Origin: Pontibacillus chungwhensis BH030062
Lineage (GTDB): Bacteria; Bacillota; Bacilli; Bacillales; BH030062
Length of the DNA stretch: 64,000 nt
Assembly (NCBI RefSeq): GCF_000770675.1
Contig: NZ_AVBG01000004.1
Coordinates: 124,001 to 188,000 of the forward strand
Direction of reading: 5' to 3'
This document shows, piece by piece, positions 1-8,705 of this stretch (positions within the stretch are counted from its first letter, which is position 1; each line of letters starts with the position of its first letter). The position numbers and the translations under genes are program-made. A model generated the notes under the pieces. The model saw only the letters and a program-made list of their open reading frames with translations, was not told the origin of the DNA and did no database searches.

Positions 1-103
1 CATAATCGTTACAAATAATGTTTGAAGGTAAACAATATAAAACTTCAAGAAATAAGGAACTCGATTTATTTTTAAACCTTATCAAAAAAATCTCCTAATA
101 TGG

Positions 104-109
104 TATAAT
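104..109 (+). promoter_or_regulatory. extended -10 promoter element
   Basis: A perfect TATAAT preceded by TGG (extended -10 pattern TGnTATAAT) lies 31 bases upstream of the ATG at 140. No good -35 is visible, which is common for extended -10 promoters. Transcription starting near 116 would leave only about 12 bases before the GTG at 128, which favours the ATG at 140 as the start of the next gene. Confidence 0.5.
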
Positions 110-139
110 AAAGTTACTATATATAAAGTGGGGTTGGCT

Positions 140-373
140 ATGAATACAGAGAGAAGTCCTTTAGATTATAGCGGTGAACGGTTTCCAGTCTATTTTGAAG
201 TGGCCGATTTAGAAACCGCCTACACAACACTAGAATCACTTGATTTTATTGGACAAATTGAGACGAGAGAACATGGCTATATAGTATCTATTACGATGCA
301 ACAAATACCTGAAGTCGTCCGAACACTAGCTCATGAAAACATCGCTATTTACGCAATTATCCCTGATGCATAA
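140..373 (+). CDS. small conserved-type hypothetical protein
   Basis: A 77-residue soluble protein of unknown function. I chose the ATG at 140 over the in-frame GTG at 128 because GTGGGG lies just before it as a weak ribosome binding site and the extended -10 is close upstream. The protein has no membrane segment or Cys; it looks like a small alpha/beta fold with a regular alternation of charged and hydrophobic residues (PVYFEVADLETAY, HGYIVSITM). The C-terminal half resembles a ligand-binding or ACT-like pattern, but this is only an impression. It is convergent with the oxidoreductase gene, with a 6-base gap and no clear terminator between them. Confidence 0.7.
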   Translation: MNTERSPLDYSGERFPVYFEVADLETAYTTLESLDFIGQIETREHGYIVSITMQQIPEVVRTLAHENIAIYAIIPDA

Positions 374-379
374 ATCTTT

Positions 380-1345
380 CTAATGTATATTTAAAAGCAA
401 CTTACCTGTACTTTTTCTTGATTCTAACCAAGCATGGGCTTCTGAAACTTTTTCCAGGGGGTATTCCTTGCTTATATGTAAACATAGTTGATTTGTTTCT
501 AATAGAGTGAGCACTTCACTTGCCGCTTGCCTAATAGACTCAGGTCGATTTAGCCTTGTGGTTCCAAGACTAAACCCTAATACAGACCGACAACTCTTAT
601 GAAGGTCACTTGTTTTAAAGTTTCCTGGACGCCCCCCAGCATTTCCAAATTGGACAAGACGTCCATATTTGGCAAGACAGTCCATACTCTTTTCAGAAAC
701 CTCTCCAGCTACTGAATCTAATATGACATCCACTCCTCCGAATTGAGCATTAATGTGTTCATGAAAATCATTGTAAAGTAAAACCTCATCAGCTCCTGCT
801 TTGGTCACCACTTCAGCTTTATCCTTATGACCAACTACTCCAATTACAGTCTTCGCACCCATCCATTTCGCTAATTGAATGGAAGTTGTCCCCACCCCAC
901 CCGCTGCGGCATGGATCAGCACCCGTTCACCCGCACGAACCCGCGCAAGATCTGCCAACAATATATATGATAGAATACCTACTGTCGGACAAGCAGCAGC
1001 TGTTCGATCATCGAGTCCATCGGGTATGTTATATGTCAAACTTTCCTTCGCAACCACATACTCTGCATACGAACCTTCAACAGGAAAAGCAATCACCCTT
1101 TGCCCTGGTTCAACCCTTGTAACCTTATGTCCTTTCTCTACTACAACTCCCATTGCATCGATTCCTGGAGTAAATGGAAGTCCCCCGCTCTTGTTACTCC
1201 CAAGTCGCTTCTTGACATCAGCATAATTCACACTTGCCTTGATCACTTTTATTAGTACTTCATCTTCTTCCACCTTTGGCATGTCACATTCGACTATTTG
1301 CATCACCTCTGGCCCACCAAACTTCTGCACCTCAATCTTTTTCAT
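380..1345 (-). CDS. quinone oxidoreductase-like MDR family protein
   Basis: A 321-residue medium-chain dehydrogenase/reductase of the NADPH:quinone oxidoreductase (zeta-crystallin) branch. The GroES-like half contains the family pattern PFTPGIDAMGVV; the Rossmann half carries HAAAGGVGTTSIQLAK, the NADPH-binding glycine loop, near residues 143-158. It lacks the Cys/His ligands for catalytic or structural zinc, so it is not a classical alcohol dehydrogenase. The likely reaction is NADPH-dependent reduction of quinones or enones; the substrate is unknown. The start ATG follows AGGGGGAA. It stands alone as a cytosolic enzyme. Confidence 0.85.
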   Translation of the reverse strand: MKKIEVQKFGGPEVMQIVECDMPKVEEDEVLIKVIKASVNYADVKKRLGSNKSGGLPFTPGIDAMGVVVEKGHKVTRVEPGQRVIAFPVEGSYAEYVVAKESLTYNIPDGLDDRTAAACPTVGILSYILLADLARVRAGERVLIHAAAGGVGTTSIQLAKWMGAKTVIGVVGHKDKAEVVTKAGADEVLLYNDFHEHINAQFGGVDVILDSVAGEVSEKSMDCLAKYGRLVQFGNAGGRPGNFKTSDLHKSCRSVLGFSLGTTRLNRPESIRQAASEVLTLLETNQLCLHISKEYPLEKVSEAHAWLESRKSTGKLLLNIH

Positions 1346-1450
1346 GTGAGTTCCCCCTTAAGTAAATGGTTAAGTAAGCTTTCTCCAATTAGTTATCTGA
1401 ACAGGCAAACATGGTTCGGCTAGCATTCTTTCACAGTCAATTCCTTCTCA

Positions 1451-1855
1451 TTAAATCCCGTTTGTATTCATCAGCACAACACGCCATCCGTCAGGGTCTT
1501 CAATCGTTGTTCCTTTTTCTTCCCAATATGGATTTTCAGGCGTGACTTCACAATATCCCATCTCGCTCAGACGATTAACCACCACATTGATTTCATGGGA
1601 TGAAGGGATATAAAAGACTAATAGATTATCTTGAGTTGGGGCAGGACAAGGACTTCCATCGTCATGCTTAGTAAATTCAAGATGGTACGGTGCATTCGGT
1701 AAACCTAAAATAATCCCTTGATACCCCCTATGCCCTGAGAACTCTGTTAATCGGCGTAACCCTAAACCCTTCTCATAAAAATTAATGACCTCCTCAAATT
1801 GATCTGTAGGTCGTGCAATTCTTATTTGCGCTACTGTAAAATCACTAAATTCCAC
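1451..1855 (-). CDS. yycE: VOC family protein, YycE-like
   Basis: A 134-residue vicinal-oxygen-chelate (glyoxalase/bleomycin resistance) fold protein. The two beta-alpha-beta-beta-beta modules are recognisable: the first from TVAQIRIARPT through HLEFT, the second from LLVFYIPS to TIEDPDGWRVVLMN, ending with the typical EDPDGW motif. The sequence pattern is close to what I recall of B. subtilis YycE, hence the symbol, but the substrate is unknown. It could be a glyoxalase, a fosfomycin/bleomycin-type resistance protein or a metal-independent binder. Single gene, divergent from the small membrane protein downstream on the plus strand. Confidence 0.8.
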   Translation of the reverse strand: MEFSDFTVAQIRIARPTDQFEEVINFYEKGLGLRRLTEFSGHRGYQGIILGLPNAPYHLEFTKHDDGSPCPAPTQDNLLVFYIPSSHEINVVVNRLSEMGYCEVTPENPYWEEKGTTIEDPDGWRVVLMNTNGI

Positions 1856-2037
1856 TATAAATCCCTCATTTCTTCATTTATTAATATTGTACACAGAATT
1901 TCCAGGAAAAGATAATACCCATTAATTATGACTACTGATTATGATTACTTATCAACATGACCACGCACAGTTCTCTTCTGAATGGATACAATATAACACC
2001 TAACACAGAAATGATATCCAATTAGGAGGAGAAGAAA

Positions 2038-2244
2038 ATGGGCAAGCGACCTTTAATGATTATTATAGTACTTGTTTTCATTTCAATCGCCGCCTGGGTC
2101 GTGTGGCACTTCTATCCCACTGATGTTCAACATAGCTTTCAACTAGCAATCGATCAAACAGAATCTATACAATTCGTTAAAGAAAGAGTTGCAGAAACCG
2201 TTGTGGACGATACGATAGAAAGACAAGTGAACAATAAACTGTAG
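2038..2244 (+). CDS. small single-pass membrane protein
   Basis: A 68-residue protein with one N-terminal membrane helix (about residues 6-24, LMIIIVLVFISIAAWVVW) and a 40-residue polar tail rich in Val, Glu and Gln. A strong AGGAGGAG ribosome binding site precedes the ATG and a terminator follows at 2251-2282, so it is a self-contained transcription unit. The topology predicts a short cytoplasmic N terminus (KR near the start) and an exported tail. I do not recognise the family. No signal peptidase or lipobox site is evident. Confidence 0.75.
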   Translation: MGKRPLMIIIVLVFISIAAWVVWHFYPTDVQHSFQLAIDQTESIQFVKERVAETVVDDTIERQVNNKL

Positions 2245-2250
2245 AAGGGA

Positions 2251-2282
2251 AAAGGGCCTTTAGTTACTGGTAGGTCCTTTTT
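2251..2282 (+). terminator. rho-independent terminator
   Basis: Stem AAAGGGCCT / AGGTCCTTT with one G-T pair, 14-base loop, followed by a T run. Lies just after the 68-residue membrane protein gene. Confidence 0.7.
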
Positions 2283-2792
2283 GTATATATAAAATCATTC
2301 ACCTCACATTTGTATTAAATTTATATTGGTTTGTAATTATGTTTTTCGTCTTTGATAGAGCTATCATAGTTACTGTAAAGATTATTTACTCATACCATTA
2401 TTCCTAATGCACTGTTAACGGAGTTCCATTATCCCCCTCTGCCATTACTCCACATGGCTATTAAGCATCCATACCAAGCACAAATACAACACATTTCACG
2501 AAATGACAAGTTTGGATATGTATGCCTTTCATACTTATTTTACAACGGTCAACATAATAATAAAGTAACCCTAATTAATATAAAATTAATATAATTCATC
2601 ATCCTTTTGTATTAAATTTTTTATAACATATAGATAACCTAAACGCTTGCATATACAAATATAACACCTGAAAAATAGTCTATTATACCCATAAAATGAG
2701 GTCTCCATTTATAATTGACCAGCGCTTCTTCTTAAATGTACAGTTGTTGTGAAATATAAACTTATTAAAATTTTTAGAAGAGGTGAAGAACT
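2283..2792. other. AT-rich intergenic region before the GH31 gene
   Basis: About 510 bases with no convincing ORF on either strand. It holds a cre-like site at 2638-2651, and the short string TTTGTATTAAATTT occurs twice (near 2317 and 2605). It probably contains the promoter of the glucosidase gene, but no clear -35/-10 pair stands out. Confidence 0.5.
2638..2651 (+). promoter_or_regulatory. candidate CcpA cre site
   Basis: CCTAAACGCTTGCA matches 10 of 14 positions of the cre consensus TGAAAACGCTTTCA, including the central ACGCTT core. It lies about 140 bases upstream of the GH31 alpha-glucosidase start. Carbon catabolite control of a secreted glucosidase is plausible; the match alone is moderate. 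Confidence 0.35.
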
Positions 2793-5525
2793 TTGCGTAA
2801 TTCCAGAACAATTAGAACATTAGCGACAGCAAGTTTAGCAACAAGCTTACTTGTTCCTGTAGCTACTCCATCAAACGTATTAGCCGTAGCAGACGTTTAT
2901 CCTGAGAAGGAATTAAACAAAGAAGCTGCAGAGAAACAGAAATTGCAAGTACAAGATGTACAAGAAGTAGAAAACGGTGTTCAACTCACCCTTTCAAACA
3001 ATTATCAAGCCTTTATTCGTTTAAAAGCTGCTGACCTTGCAAAGGTCTCGATCCTAAAACAAGGGGAAAAAGACGAAGCAACAGCCGCTATTAACAAGAC
3101 AGATTGGGATATTCCTGAATTTAATGTTGAGGAAGATGAAACAACCGTCACCCTTTCAACTGATGAAATCACAGTAAGCATTAATAAAGAACCATTTGGT
3201 GTTAAATTTATGGATGACGAAGGTAACGTCATTAACCAGGACAGCATGAAATATGGTTCAGGTTATGAAAACGGAAAACCTTATGTGTTTAAGGACACTG
3301 GAAAAAATGAAGATTTCTACGGTTTTGGTGAACAAGCCGGAAAGTTAAATAAACGCGGAGAAAGTATTGGCATGTGGAATAACGATGCTTACGACTATAG
3401 TAAGGATACAAAGTATTTATATACTACCGTTCCATTCTTCATCGGTCTAAAAGATGAGAAAGCTTACGGAATCTTCTTTGATAACAGCCATCGCTCTTAT
3501 TATGAAATGGCAAGTGAAAGTGATGATTACTATTACTTTTATGCAAATGATGGTCAGTTAACTTATTACTTCGCTTACGGACCTGAAATTCAGGATGTTG
3601 TAAACCGCTACACAGACCTTACAGGTTCTATGCAGCGCCCTCCAAAGTGGTCTCTTGGTTTACACCAGAGTAAATGGGGATACAAAACAGCAGATGAAAT
3701 TAAGAATATCGTCGATACATATCGTGAAAAAGATATTCCATTAGATGCTGTTCACCTAGACATTGACCACATGAACGGTTTCCGTAACTTCACGTGGGGG
3801 GAAGATTTCACGAAGGATCCAAAGGCTTTCAATGACTATTTAGAAAGCAAAGGTGTTAGTTCTGTAGCTGTAAGTGACCCAGGTATTAAGAAGGATCCTG
3901 GATATTACATGTATGATGAAGGTACAGAAAATGGATATTGGGCAACAAACCCAGATGGCAGTCCTTATGTTGGAGAAGTATGGCCTGGAGAATCTGTATT
4001 CCCTGACTTCGCTCGCGAAGAAGTACAAGACTGGTGGGCAGAGAGTCACGCGAGGATTATGGACGCAGGTGTTGACGGAATTTGGAATGATATGAACGAA
4101 CCAGCTGTATTCGATACAGCAACGAAGACGCAGCCACTTGATGTTCAGTACGGAGATATGGATCACTCTGAATTCCATAACATGTTCGCCCACTATGAAG
4201 CTGAGGCTACAGATCAAGCATTTGATGTGAACATGGATAATACACGTCCGTTCGTCTTAACACGAGATATGTATGCTGGTTCTCAGCGCTATTCCACTTT
4301 ATGGACAGGAGATAACGCTAGTACATGGGAATCGTTACAGATGTCTACTCCTATGAATAGTAACGTTGGTCTGTCCGGTATTCCATTCGTGGGTAATGAT
4401 ATCGGCGGATTCGCTAAGCGTCCTTCTGGTGAACTATTCGCGCGTTGGATCCAAATGGGCATGTTCAACCCATTCTCCCGTATTCATGCTGACAACGGAA
4501 GTACGGTGGCATTTGATACAGAAGCAAAAGATATCCCAGGCCAAGAACCTTGGCAATATGGACAACAAGTGGAAGATATCAGCAAGAAGTATATCGAAAA
4601 ACGTTATGAGCTAATGCCTTATCTTTATAACACGTTCATTAAAGCAAGCGAAGATGGTACTCCAGTACAGCAACCACTTGTTTATCAGTTCCAAGAAGAT
4701 GAGAACACACACGACATTAGTCAACAGTTTATGTTTGGTGAATCACTAATGGTTGCTCCTATTGTCAAGAAGGGCTCTACATCTAAGGAAGTTTACCTAC
4801 CAAAAGGTGAAACGTGGATCGATTACTGGACTGGCGAACAATTCGAAGGTGGACAAACCATTACCAAACAAGCTGATCTATCTACAATTCCACTTTACGT
4901 GAAGAATGATTCCATCATTCCTGAACGCAGCGTTCAACAACACACGGGCGAAAAACCACTTGAAAATCTAACTCTTGATACGTATGTAGCTGATGAAGCA
5001 AACTATACATTCATTGAAGATGATGGCAGTACAGAAGATTATAAAGACGGTGAATTTAACAAGACCCACTTCAACGTACAAAAGCACAATTCATCCCTTT
5101 ATACATTCACACAAGATAAAGAAGTGGAGCAATACGATACTGATCTTCAGTCCTATACAGTGAAACTTCATGATGTAGAAGAGCCTCACTTCGTACGTTC
5201 AAATGCTACATTGTATAAAGAGGCATCTAGCGTAGACGAAATGAATAGAACAAAAGAGTCCTATTACTACGATGAAGAATCTAGTACTCTCTTTACGAAC
5301 ATCCCAGCGGATGAACTAAAACAGGTAACCATGTTTATGGACAGTGCAGAGAAGTCTAAGCAAGTTGAGAAGAAACTTAAAAAGTTCCATGCAGAAGATG
5401 AAAAGCTTAAGCACAAGTTAAGTAAAGGAAATAAGAAAGAAAAAGTTCAAGAGAAGCTTAAAGAAGTTTCGAACAAAAAGAAAGTGAATATTGCACAACA
5501 GATTGAAAGAGCTTCAAAAAAATAA
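2793..5525 (+). CDS. secreted glycoside hydrolase family 31 (alpha-glucosidase type)
   Basis: A 910-residue exported enzyme. TTG start with AGAGGTGAAG upstream. Residues 1 to about 33 form a Sec signal peptide (basic RNSRTIR, hydrophobic core, likely cut after VLA or AVA). The N-terminal beta-sandwich is followed by the GH31 barrel: the nucleophile is Asp433 in GIWNDMNEP, the acid/base is Asp507 in LWTGDNAS, and the substrate-binding aspartate lies in VHLDIDHMNGF. C-terminal beta domains follow. The last 50 or so residues are extremely lysine-rich (KKLKKFHAEDEKLKHK), an unusual tail that could hold the enzyme on anionic wall polymers. Likely releases glucose from alpha-glucans; alpha-xylosidase or a transferase activity is possible. 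Monocistronic. Confidence 0.9.
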   Translation: MRNSRTIRTLATASLATSLLVPVATPSNVLAVADVYPEKELNKEAAEKQKLQVQDVQEVENGVQLTLSNNYQAFIRLKAADLAKVSILKQGEKDEATAAINKTDWDIPEFNVEEDETTVTLSTDEITVSINKEPFGVKFMDDEGNVINQDSMKYGSGYENGKPYVFKDTGKNEDFYGFGEQAGKLNKRGESIGMWNNDAYDYSKDTKYLYTTVPFFIGLKDEKAYGIFFDNSHRSYYEMASESDDYYYFYANDGQLTYYFAYGPEIQDVVNRYTDLTGSMQRPPKWSLGLHQSKWGYKTADEIKNIVDTYREKDIPLDAVHLDIDHMNGFRNFTWGEDFTKDPKAFNDYLESKGVSSVAVSDPGIKKDPGYYMYDEGTENGYWATNPDGSPYVGEVWPGESVFPDFAREEVQDWWAESHARIMDAGVDGIWNDMNEPAVFDTATKTQPLDVQYGDMDHSEFHNMFAHYEAEATDQAFDVNMDNTRPFVLTRDMYAGSQRYSTLWTGDNASTWESLQMSTPMNSNVGLSGIPFVGNDIGGFAKRPSGELFARWIQMGMFNPFSRIHADNGSTVAFDTEAKDIPGQEPWQYGQQVEDISKKYIEKRYELMPYLYNTFIKASEDGTPVQQPLVYQFQEDENTHDISQQFMFGESLMVAPIVKKGSTSKEVYLPKGETWIDYWTGEQFEGGQTITKQADLSTIPLYVKNDSIIPERSVQQHTGEKPLENLTLDTYVADEANYTFIEDDGSTEDYKDGEFNKTHFNVQKHNSSLYTFTQDKEVEQYDTDLQSYTVKLHDVEEPHFVRSNATLYKEASSVDEMNRTKESYYYDEESSTLFTNIPADELKQVTMFMDSAEKSKQVEKKLKKFHAEDEKLKHKLSKGNKKEKVQEKLKEVSNKKKVNIAQQIERASKK

Positions 5526-5530
5526 CACTA

Positions 5531-5564
5531 AACCCCGTCTGATCTCTATGTCTGACGGGGTTTT
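5531..5564 (+). terminator. rho-independent terminator of the GH31 gene
   Basis: Stem AACCCCGTC / GACGGGGTT followed by TTTT, 6 bases after the GH31 stop codon and just before the end of the convergent BCCT gene; it may serve both directions. Confidence 0.85.
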
Positions 5565-5573
5565 CTATTAACT

Positions 5574-7115
5574 CTATTCTGACGTAGAAGAAGCAACTTC
5601 TCGCTTCCACTTATGTTTTTTCGTCAGTTCTTTTTCATTTTTCAATTCATTGCTAGCCGCTTTGTAAAACGAACCACACATAAGCAGAAGAACAACTGAG
5701 AATGGCAGCGCTGAGATAATTAGAATATTTTGCAACCCTTGGGTCCCACCAAAATATACAATGATCCCTGCTACAAAGGAAAGCATGACGCCCCAAACAA
5801 TTTTCACCATACTTGTTGGCTCCAATGAACCTTTCGAGGTTAACATGCCTAAAACAAACGTAGCTGAGTCTGCTGATGTAATGAAGAAAATGGCGATTAC
5901 AAACACCGTAATGAAGGACATCAATGTACCTAAAGGATAGTGTTGCAACATCCCAAACGTGGCAGTTTCAAGAGCATATTGTGATATGTCTGCTACTCCA
6001 CTCTGTTCTAATTCTAATGCGGAAACGCCAAATACAGCAAAGAAAATAAAGCAAACAAGAGAAGGAACAATTAATACACCAGCCATAAATTCTCTTAACG
6101 TTCTTCCCTTCGATATACGTGCAATAAAGATTCCAACAAAAGGAGACCAAGAAATCCACCAAGCCCAATAGAAGATGGTCCATGAATTAATCCATCCTCT
6201 ATTCTCCTCGTTTAAGGGAGCGATTCGAAAGCTCATATCGACGAAATTTGTAAGGTAGTTACCCAGTGAGTTTGTGAACATGTTCAAAATGGTTAATGTC
6301 GGACCGACAATGAACAATAAGATCAATAGCGCAAAGCCAAGCCCCATATTAATATTACTTAAATACTTAATCCCTCTATGTATACCTGAATAAGCAGAAA
6401 TAATGAATAAGACCGTGGAAACGCCAAGAATAATCATCTGAACACGATAATTAGATGGAACACTAAATAAAAACGAAAGTCCTTCATTAATTTGAGCTGA
6501 CCCAAATCCTAATGTTGCAGCAACTCCGACTACTGTCGCAAATACAGCTAATGTATCAATCAATTTACCTAGTATCCCCTTCATCCTCTCTTCCCCTAGA
6601 AGTGGCACGAGCGTAGCACTTATTAGACCTGGATACCCTTTGTGGAACTTAAAGTAAGCCAACACAAGCGCAACAATTCCATAAATGGCCCAAGCAGAGA
6701 CTCCCCAATGAAAATAAGAATACTGGAGCGATTCTTTAATAGCTAAATCCGTTCCTAATTCTGCGTTAGGTGAACTCTTATATGCATGTGAAATAGGTTC
6801 AGACGTTGTCCAAAAGACCATGCCCATCCCCATTCCTGCACTAAATAACATTGCAAACCACGTAGGCAAACTAAAGCTAGGTTGATCAGATTCTTTACCC
6901 AACTTTAATTTCCCAAATTTGGAAAAAGTTAAATAAACACAAAAAGCAAAAATAACTACAAAAAGCAAAAGGTAATACCAACCAAACCTTTTAGATATAA
7001 ATGCCGTAACCTGACTTGAAACCGTCTCTAAATTACTTGGCGCAAATACACCCCACAAGACAAAAAGACCACATACTGTAACGGCATACCAGAATACAGC
7101 TGTTACATTTTTCAT
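5574..7115 (-). CDS. BCCT family betaine/choline/carnitine-type transporter
   Basis: A 513-residue, 12-helix secondary transporter. I chose the ATG at 7115, preceded by GGGAGGGGAAGTA, rather than the upstream in-frame start, which lacks a ribosome binding site. The glycine-rich stretch AGMGMGMVFWTTSEP matches the substrate/sodium site in transmembrane segment 3, and the family signature is seen as FYWAWWISWSPFVGIFIARISKGRT. The family imports compatible solutes with Na+ (BetP, OpuD, BetL) or exchanges carnitine; glycine betaine uptake under osmotic stress is the best guess. It ends in a short charged C-terminal tail, shorter than the osmosensing tail of BetP. Single gene. Confidence 0.88.
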   Translation of the reverse strand: MKNVTAVFWYAVTVCGLFVLWGVFAPSNLETVSSQVTAFISKRFGWYYLLLFVVIFAFCVYLTFSKFGKLKLGKESDQPSFSLPTWFAMLFSAGMGMGMVFWTTSEPISHAYKSSPNAELGTDLAIKESLQYSYFHWGVSAWAIYGIVALVLAYFKFHKGYPGLISATLVPLLGEERMKGILGKLIDTLAVFATVVGVAATLGFGSAQINEGLSFLFSVPSNYRVQMIILGVSTVLFIISAYSGIHRGIKYLSNINMGLGFALLILLFIVGPTLTILNMFTNSLGNYLTNFVDMSFRIAPLNEENRGWINSWTIFYWAWWISWSPFVGIFIARISKGRTLREFMAGVLIVPSLVCFIFFAVFGVSALELEQSGVADISQYALETATFGMLQHYPLGTLMSFITVFVIAIFFITSADSATFVLGMLTSKGSLEPTSMVKIVWGVMLSFVAGIIVYFGGTQGLQNILIISALPFSVVLLLMCGSFYKAASNELKNEKELTKKHKWKREVASSTSE

Positions 7116-7411
7116 TACTTCCCCTCCCGTAATACCATTTCCCCATAAATTTTGGAATACTTTCACTTACCTCTTCTGTAATAGGTTAAAACCTCATAAT
7201 TATATTTCTACATAATTTTTATTACTTGTAGCCATTCGATAAACACTGAATTAAAAGGGATAGAAGATATACGTTATCCATTTTAAATATATAACATTTT
7301 TTTGCCATAATTTTTAAAGCGAAATAAACAAACAAATCCACGAATTGGAATCGTATCAGAACATCTAGTCATATATCCCCCACACGATTTAGTGAACATA
7401 TATTTACAAAA
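7116..7411. other. intergenic region upstream of the BCCT gene
   Basis: About 300 bases, AT-rich. A TATAAT on the minus strand (near 7200) could be the -10 of the BCCT gene, but no -35 is convincing. The 81-codon frame across the far end is composed of terminator and out-of-frame sequence and is not a gene. Confidence 0.3.
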
Positions 7412-7453
7412 AAAGCAAAGGTCATTCCCCCTAAGGGGAATGACCTTTGCTTT
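7412..7453 (-). terminator. rho-independent terminator, 19-bp perfect stem
   Basis: Perfect 19-bp arms (AAAGCAAAGGTCATTCCCC and complement) around a CTAA loop, with a T run on the minus strand. It begins 6 bases after the stop of the proteolipid-like gene. Confidence 0.93.
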
Positions 7454-7458
7454 TTTAT

Positions 7459-7872
7459 TTAACTTCCTGTAGTCGTCATTGTCGCTACACCAGCGATGAT
7501 CGGGAATGCCATTAACAATGGAAGGCAAACCATGAAGAGCATACGGAGCTTTTCTTTCGCTTGTTTATCAGCGTCCCCCGTAAGACTGAGGTAAGTTTTG
7601 AACACATGTCCTCCATTAATGAAGGTAATGATTGCCACTAGAATGAGTGGAGTCACTGGATCGATCGTCGATTGATCAAGATTAATAAACCCAAAGACTA
7701 TTAACACTATTGGAATCACTTCAACTACGGCAACACCTATAAATAACTTCGTTTGAATTGATTGCAGGTTATCCGGATTTTGAGCTACATCATAAAGAGC
7801 TTTTCTTGAAATAAAACTAATGCCCCCAGTAGCAATTAACACCGCAATAACAAAGAAATAAATCGGATCCAT
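7459..7872 (-). CDS. ATP-synthase c-subunit-like double-hairpin membrane protein
   Basis: A 137-residue, four-helix membrane protein of unknown function. Residues 8-63 match the layout of an F-type ATP synthase c subunit: a Gly-rich first helix, the polar loop ALYDVAQNPDNLQS, then TKLFIGVAVVEVIPIV, with Glu51 where the proton-carrying carboxylate sits. Residues 76-130 look like a second, diverged hairpin (GGHVFKTYLSL loop, then LRMLFMVCLPLLMAFPII), in which Met121 takes the place of the Glu. This resembles the duplicated proteolipids of V-type ATPases, but no other ATPase gene is nearby. It could be an ion-channel or assembly protein. Strong terminator follows; single gene. The similarity is by eye, not by search. 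Confidence 0.75.
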   Translation of the reverse strand: MDPIYFFVIAVLIATGGISFISRKALYDVAQNPDNLQSIQTKLFIGVAVVEVIPIVLIVFGFINLDQSTIDPVTPLILVAIITFINGGHVFKTYLSLTGDADKQAKEKLRMLFMVCLPLLMAFPIIAGVATMTTTGS

Positions 7873-8061
7873 TTTCTTAACTCCTTCACTTAAAGATCTA
7901 TGTATAACTATCTTTATTATACAAGATATATCCCGTCTTCTTAACTGTAAATAACAGAGATTAAGGGAAACCTATTACTAAAATCACAAATTTTAAGTAG
8001 GAAAAATAGCATTTACTAGAGAAGGTTTTATAAAGATGCAATTTTTAAAGGAGGCAATGCC

Positions 8062-8496
8062 ATGTTTCAAATGAATAGCGTTTTTATACCTGTGACGGAT
8101 ATAGAGCGGTCAAAGAAATGGTATGAAAATAATCTTGGACTACTTAAGGTAGATGAATGGGAAAATGGTTCTGACCATGGAGCGGGATATGTCTTTTCGA
8201 GGGGAAATACCGGTCTTGCTTTAATTGAAGTAACAGAACCTCAGTCTACTGCATTTACAAGGAAAGGATCTCAGCCAAACGTCTACTTCAATTTCTCCAC
8301 TGATGACATTGAAGGGGATTATCAGAGATTAGTAGACAGAAACGTAATCACCTCTCCGATCCAATACTCTGAAGAGGTTAGCATGTTTGATTTTAAAGAC
8401 CCTGATGGAAATTCTTTTAGTGTGGTTCAGGAATCTTCAAACTCCCCTTATCATGAGAATCATATATTGATGCTCCAAAGGCAGTATTCTGAGTGA
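8062..8496 (+). CDS. VOC family protein (glyoxalase/bleomycin resistance fold)
   Basis: A 144-residue protein with two VOC modules: the first starts NSVFIPVTDIERSKKWYENNLGL, the second NVYFNFSTDDIEGDYQRL and ends FDFKDPDGNSFSVVQ, a standard family end motif. Strong AAAGGAGG precedes the ATG. The substrate is not predictable; many small Bacillus VOC proteins are glyoxalases, dioxygenases or antibiotic binders. It is unrelated in detail to the other VOC gene at 1451-1855. Monocistronic; no terminator is obvious in the 200 bases after it. Confidence 0.85.
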   Translation: MFQMNSVFIPVTDIERSKKWYENNLGLLKVDEWENGSDHGAGYVFSRGNTGLALIEVTEPQSTAFTRKGSQPNVYFNFSTDDIEGDYQRLVDRNVITSPIQYSEEVSMFDFKDPDGNSFSVVQESSNSPYHENHILMLQRQYSE

Positions 8497-8651
8497 AAGT
8501 GATAGGCGATTCTCTCACGCAAGGTAGGGATATGTTGATCACTCCCAAAAGAACCCATATATCTTATAGCCCATTTAGTTAATAAGTTTCTCAACCAAAA
8601 AAATTAACAAATTTGTCACTGTTCTAGACAGTTCGATAGTGAATCTTTCGG

Positions 8652-8676
8652 TCATTTTCGCTATACTCGAAAATGA
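8652..8676. promoter_or_regulatory. inverted repeat centred on a -10 box upstream of yozB
   Basis: Perfect 9-bp arms TCATTTTCG / CGAAAATGA flank CTATACT, which contains the -10-like TATACT. A smaller palindrome ACTGT-TCTAG-ACAGT lies 20 bases upstream at 8618-8632. The layout suggests an operator overlapping the yozB promoter. Confidence 0.45.
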
Positions 8677-8705
8677 ACGATTTATCTAAGAGAGGTTGAG
8701 AGGTT

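Noticed and set aside
3840-4217. 125-codon frame antisense to the GH31 gene
   Set aside because: Mirrors the codon bias of the sense gene; no signals of its own.
7283-7528. 81-codon minus-strand frame
   Set aside because: It runs through a strong terminator and the end of the proteolipid-like gene in another frame, with a poor composition.
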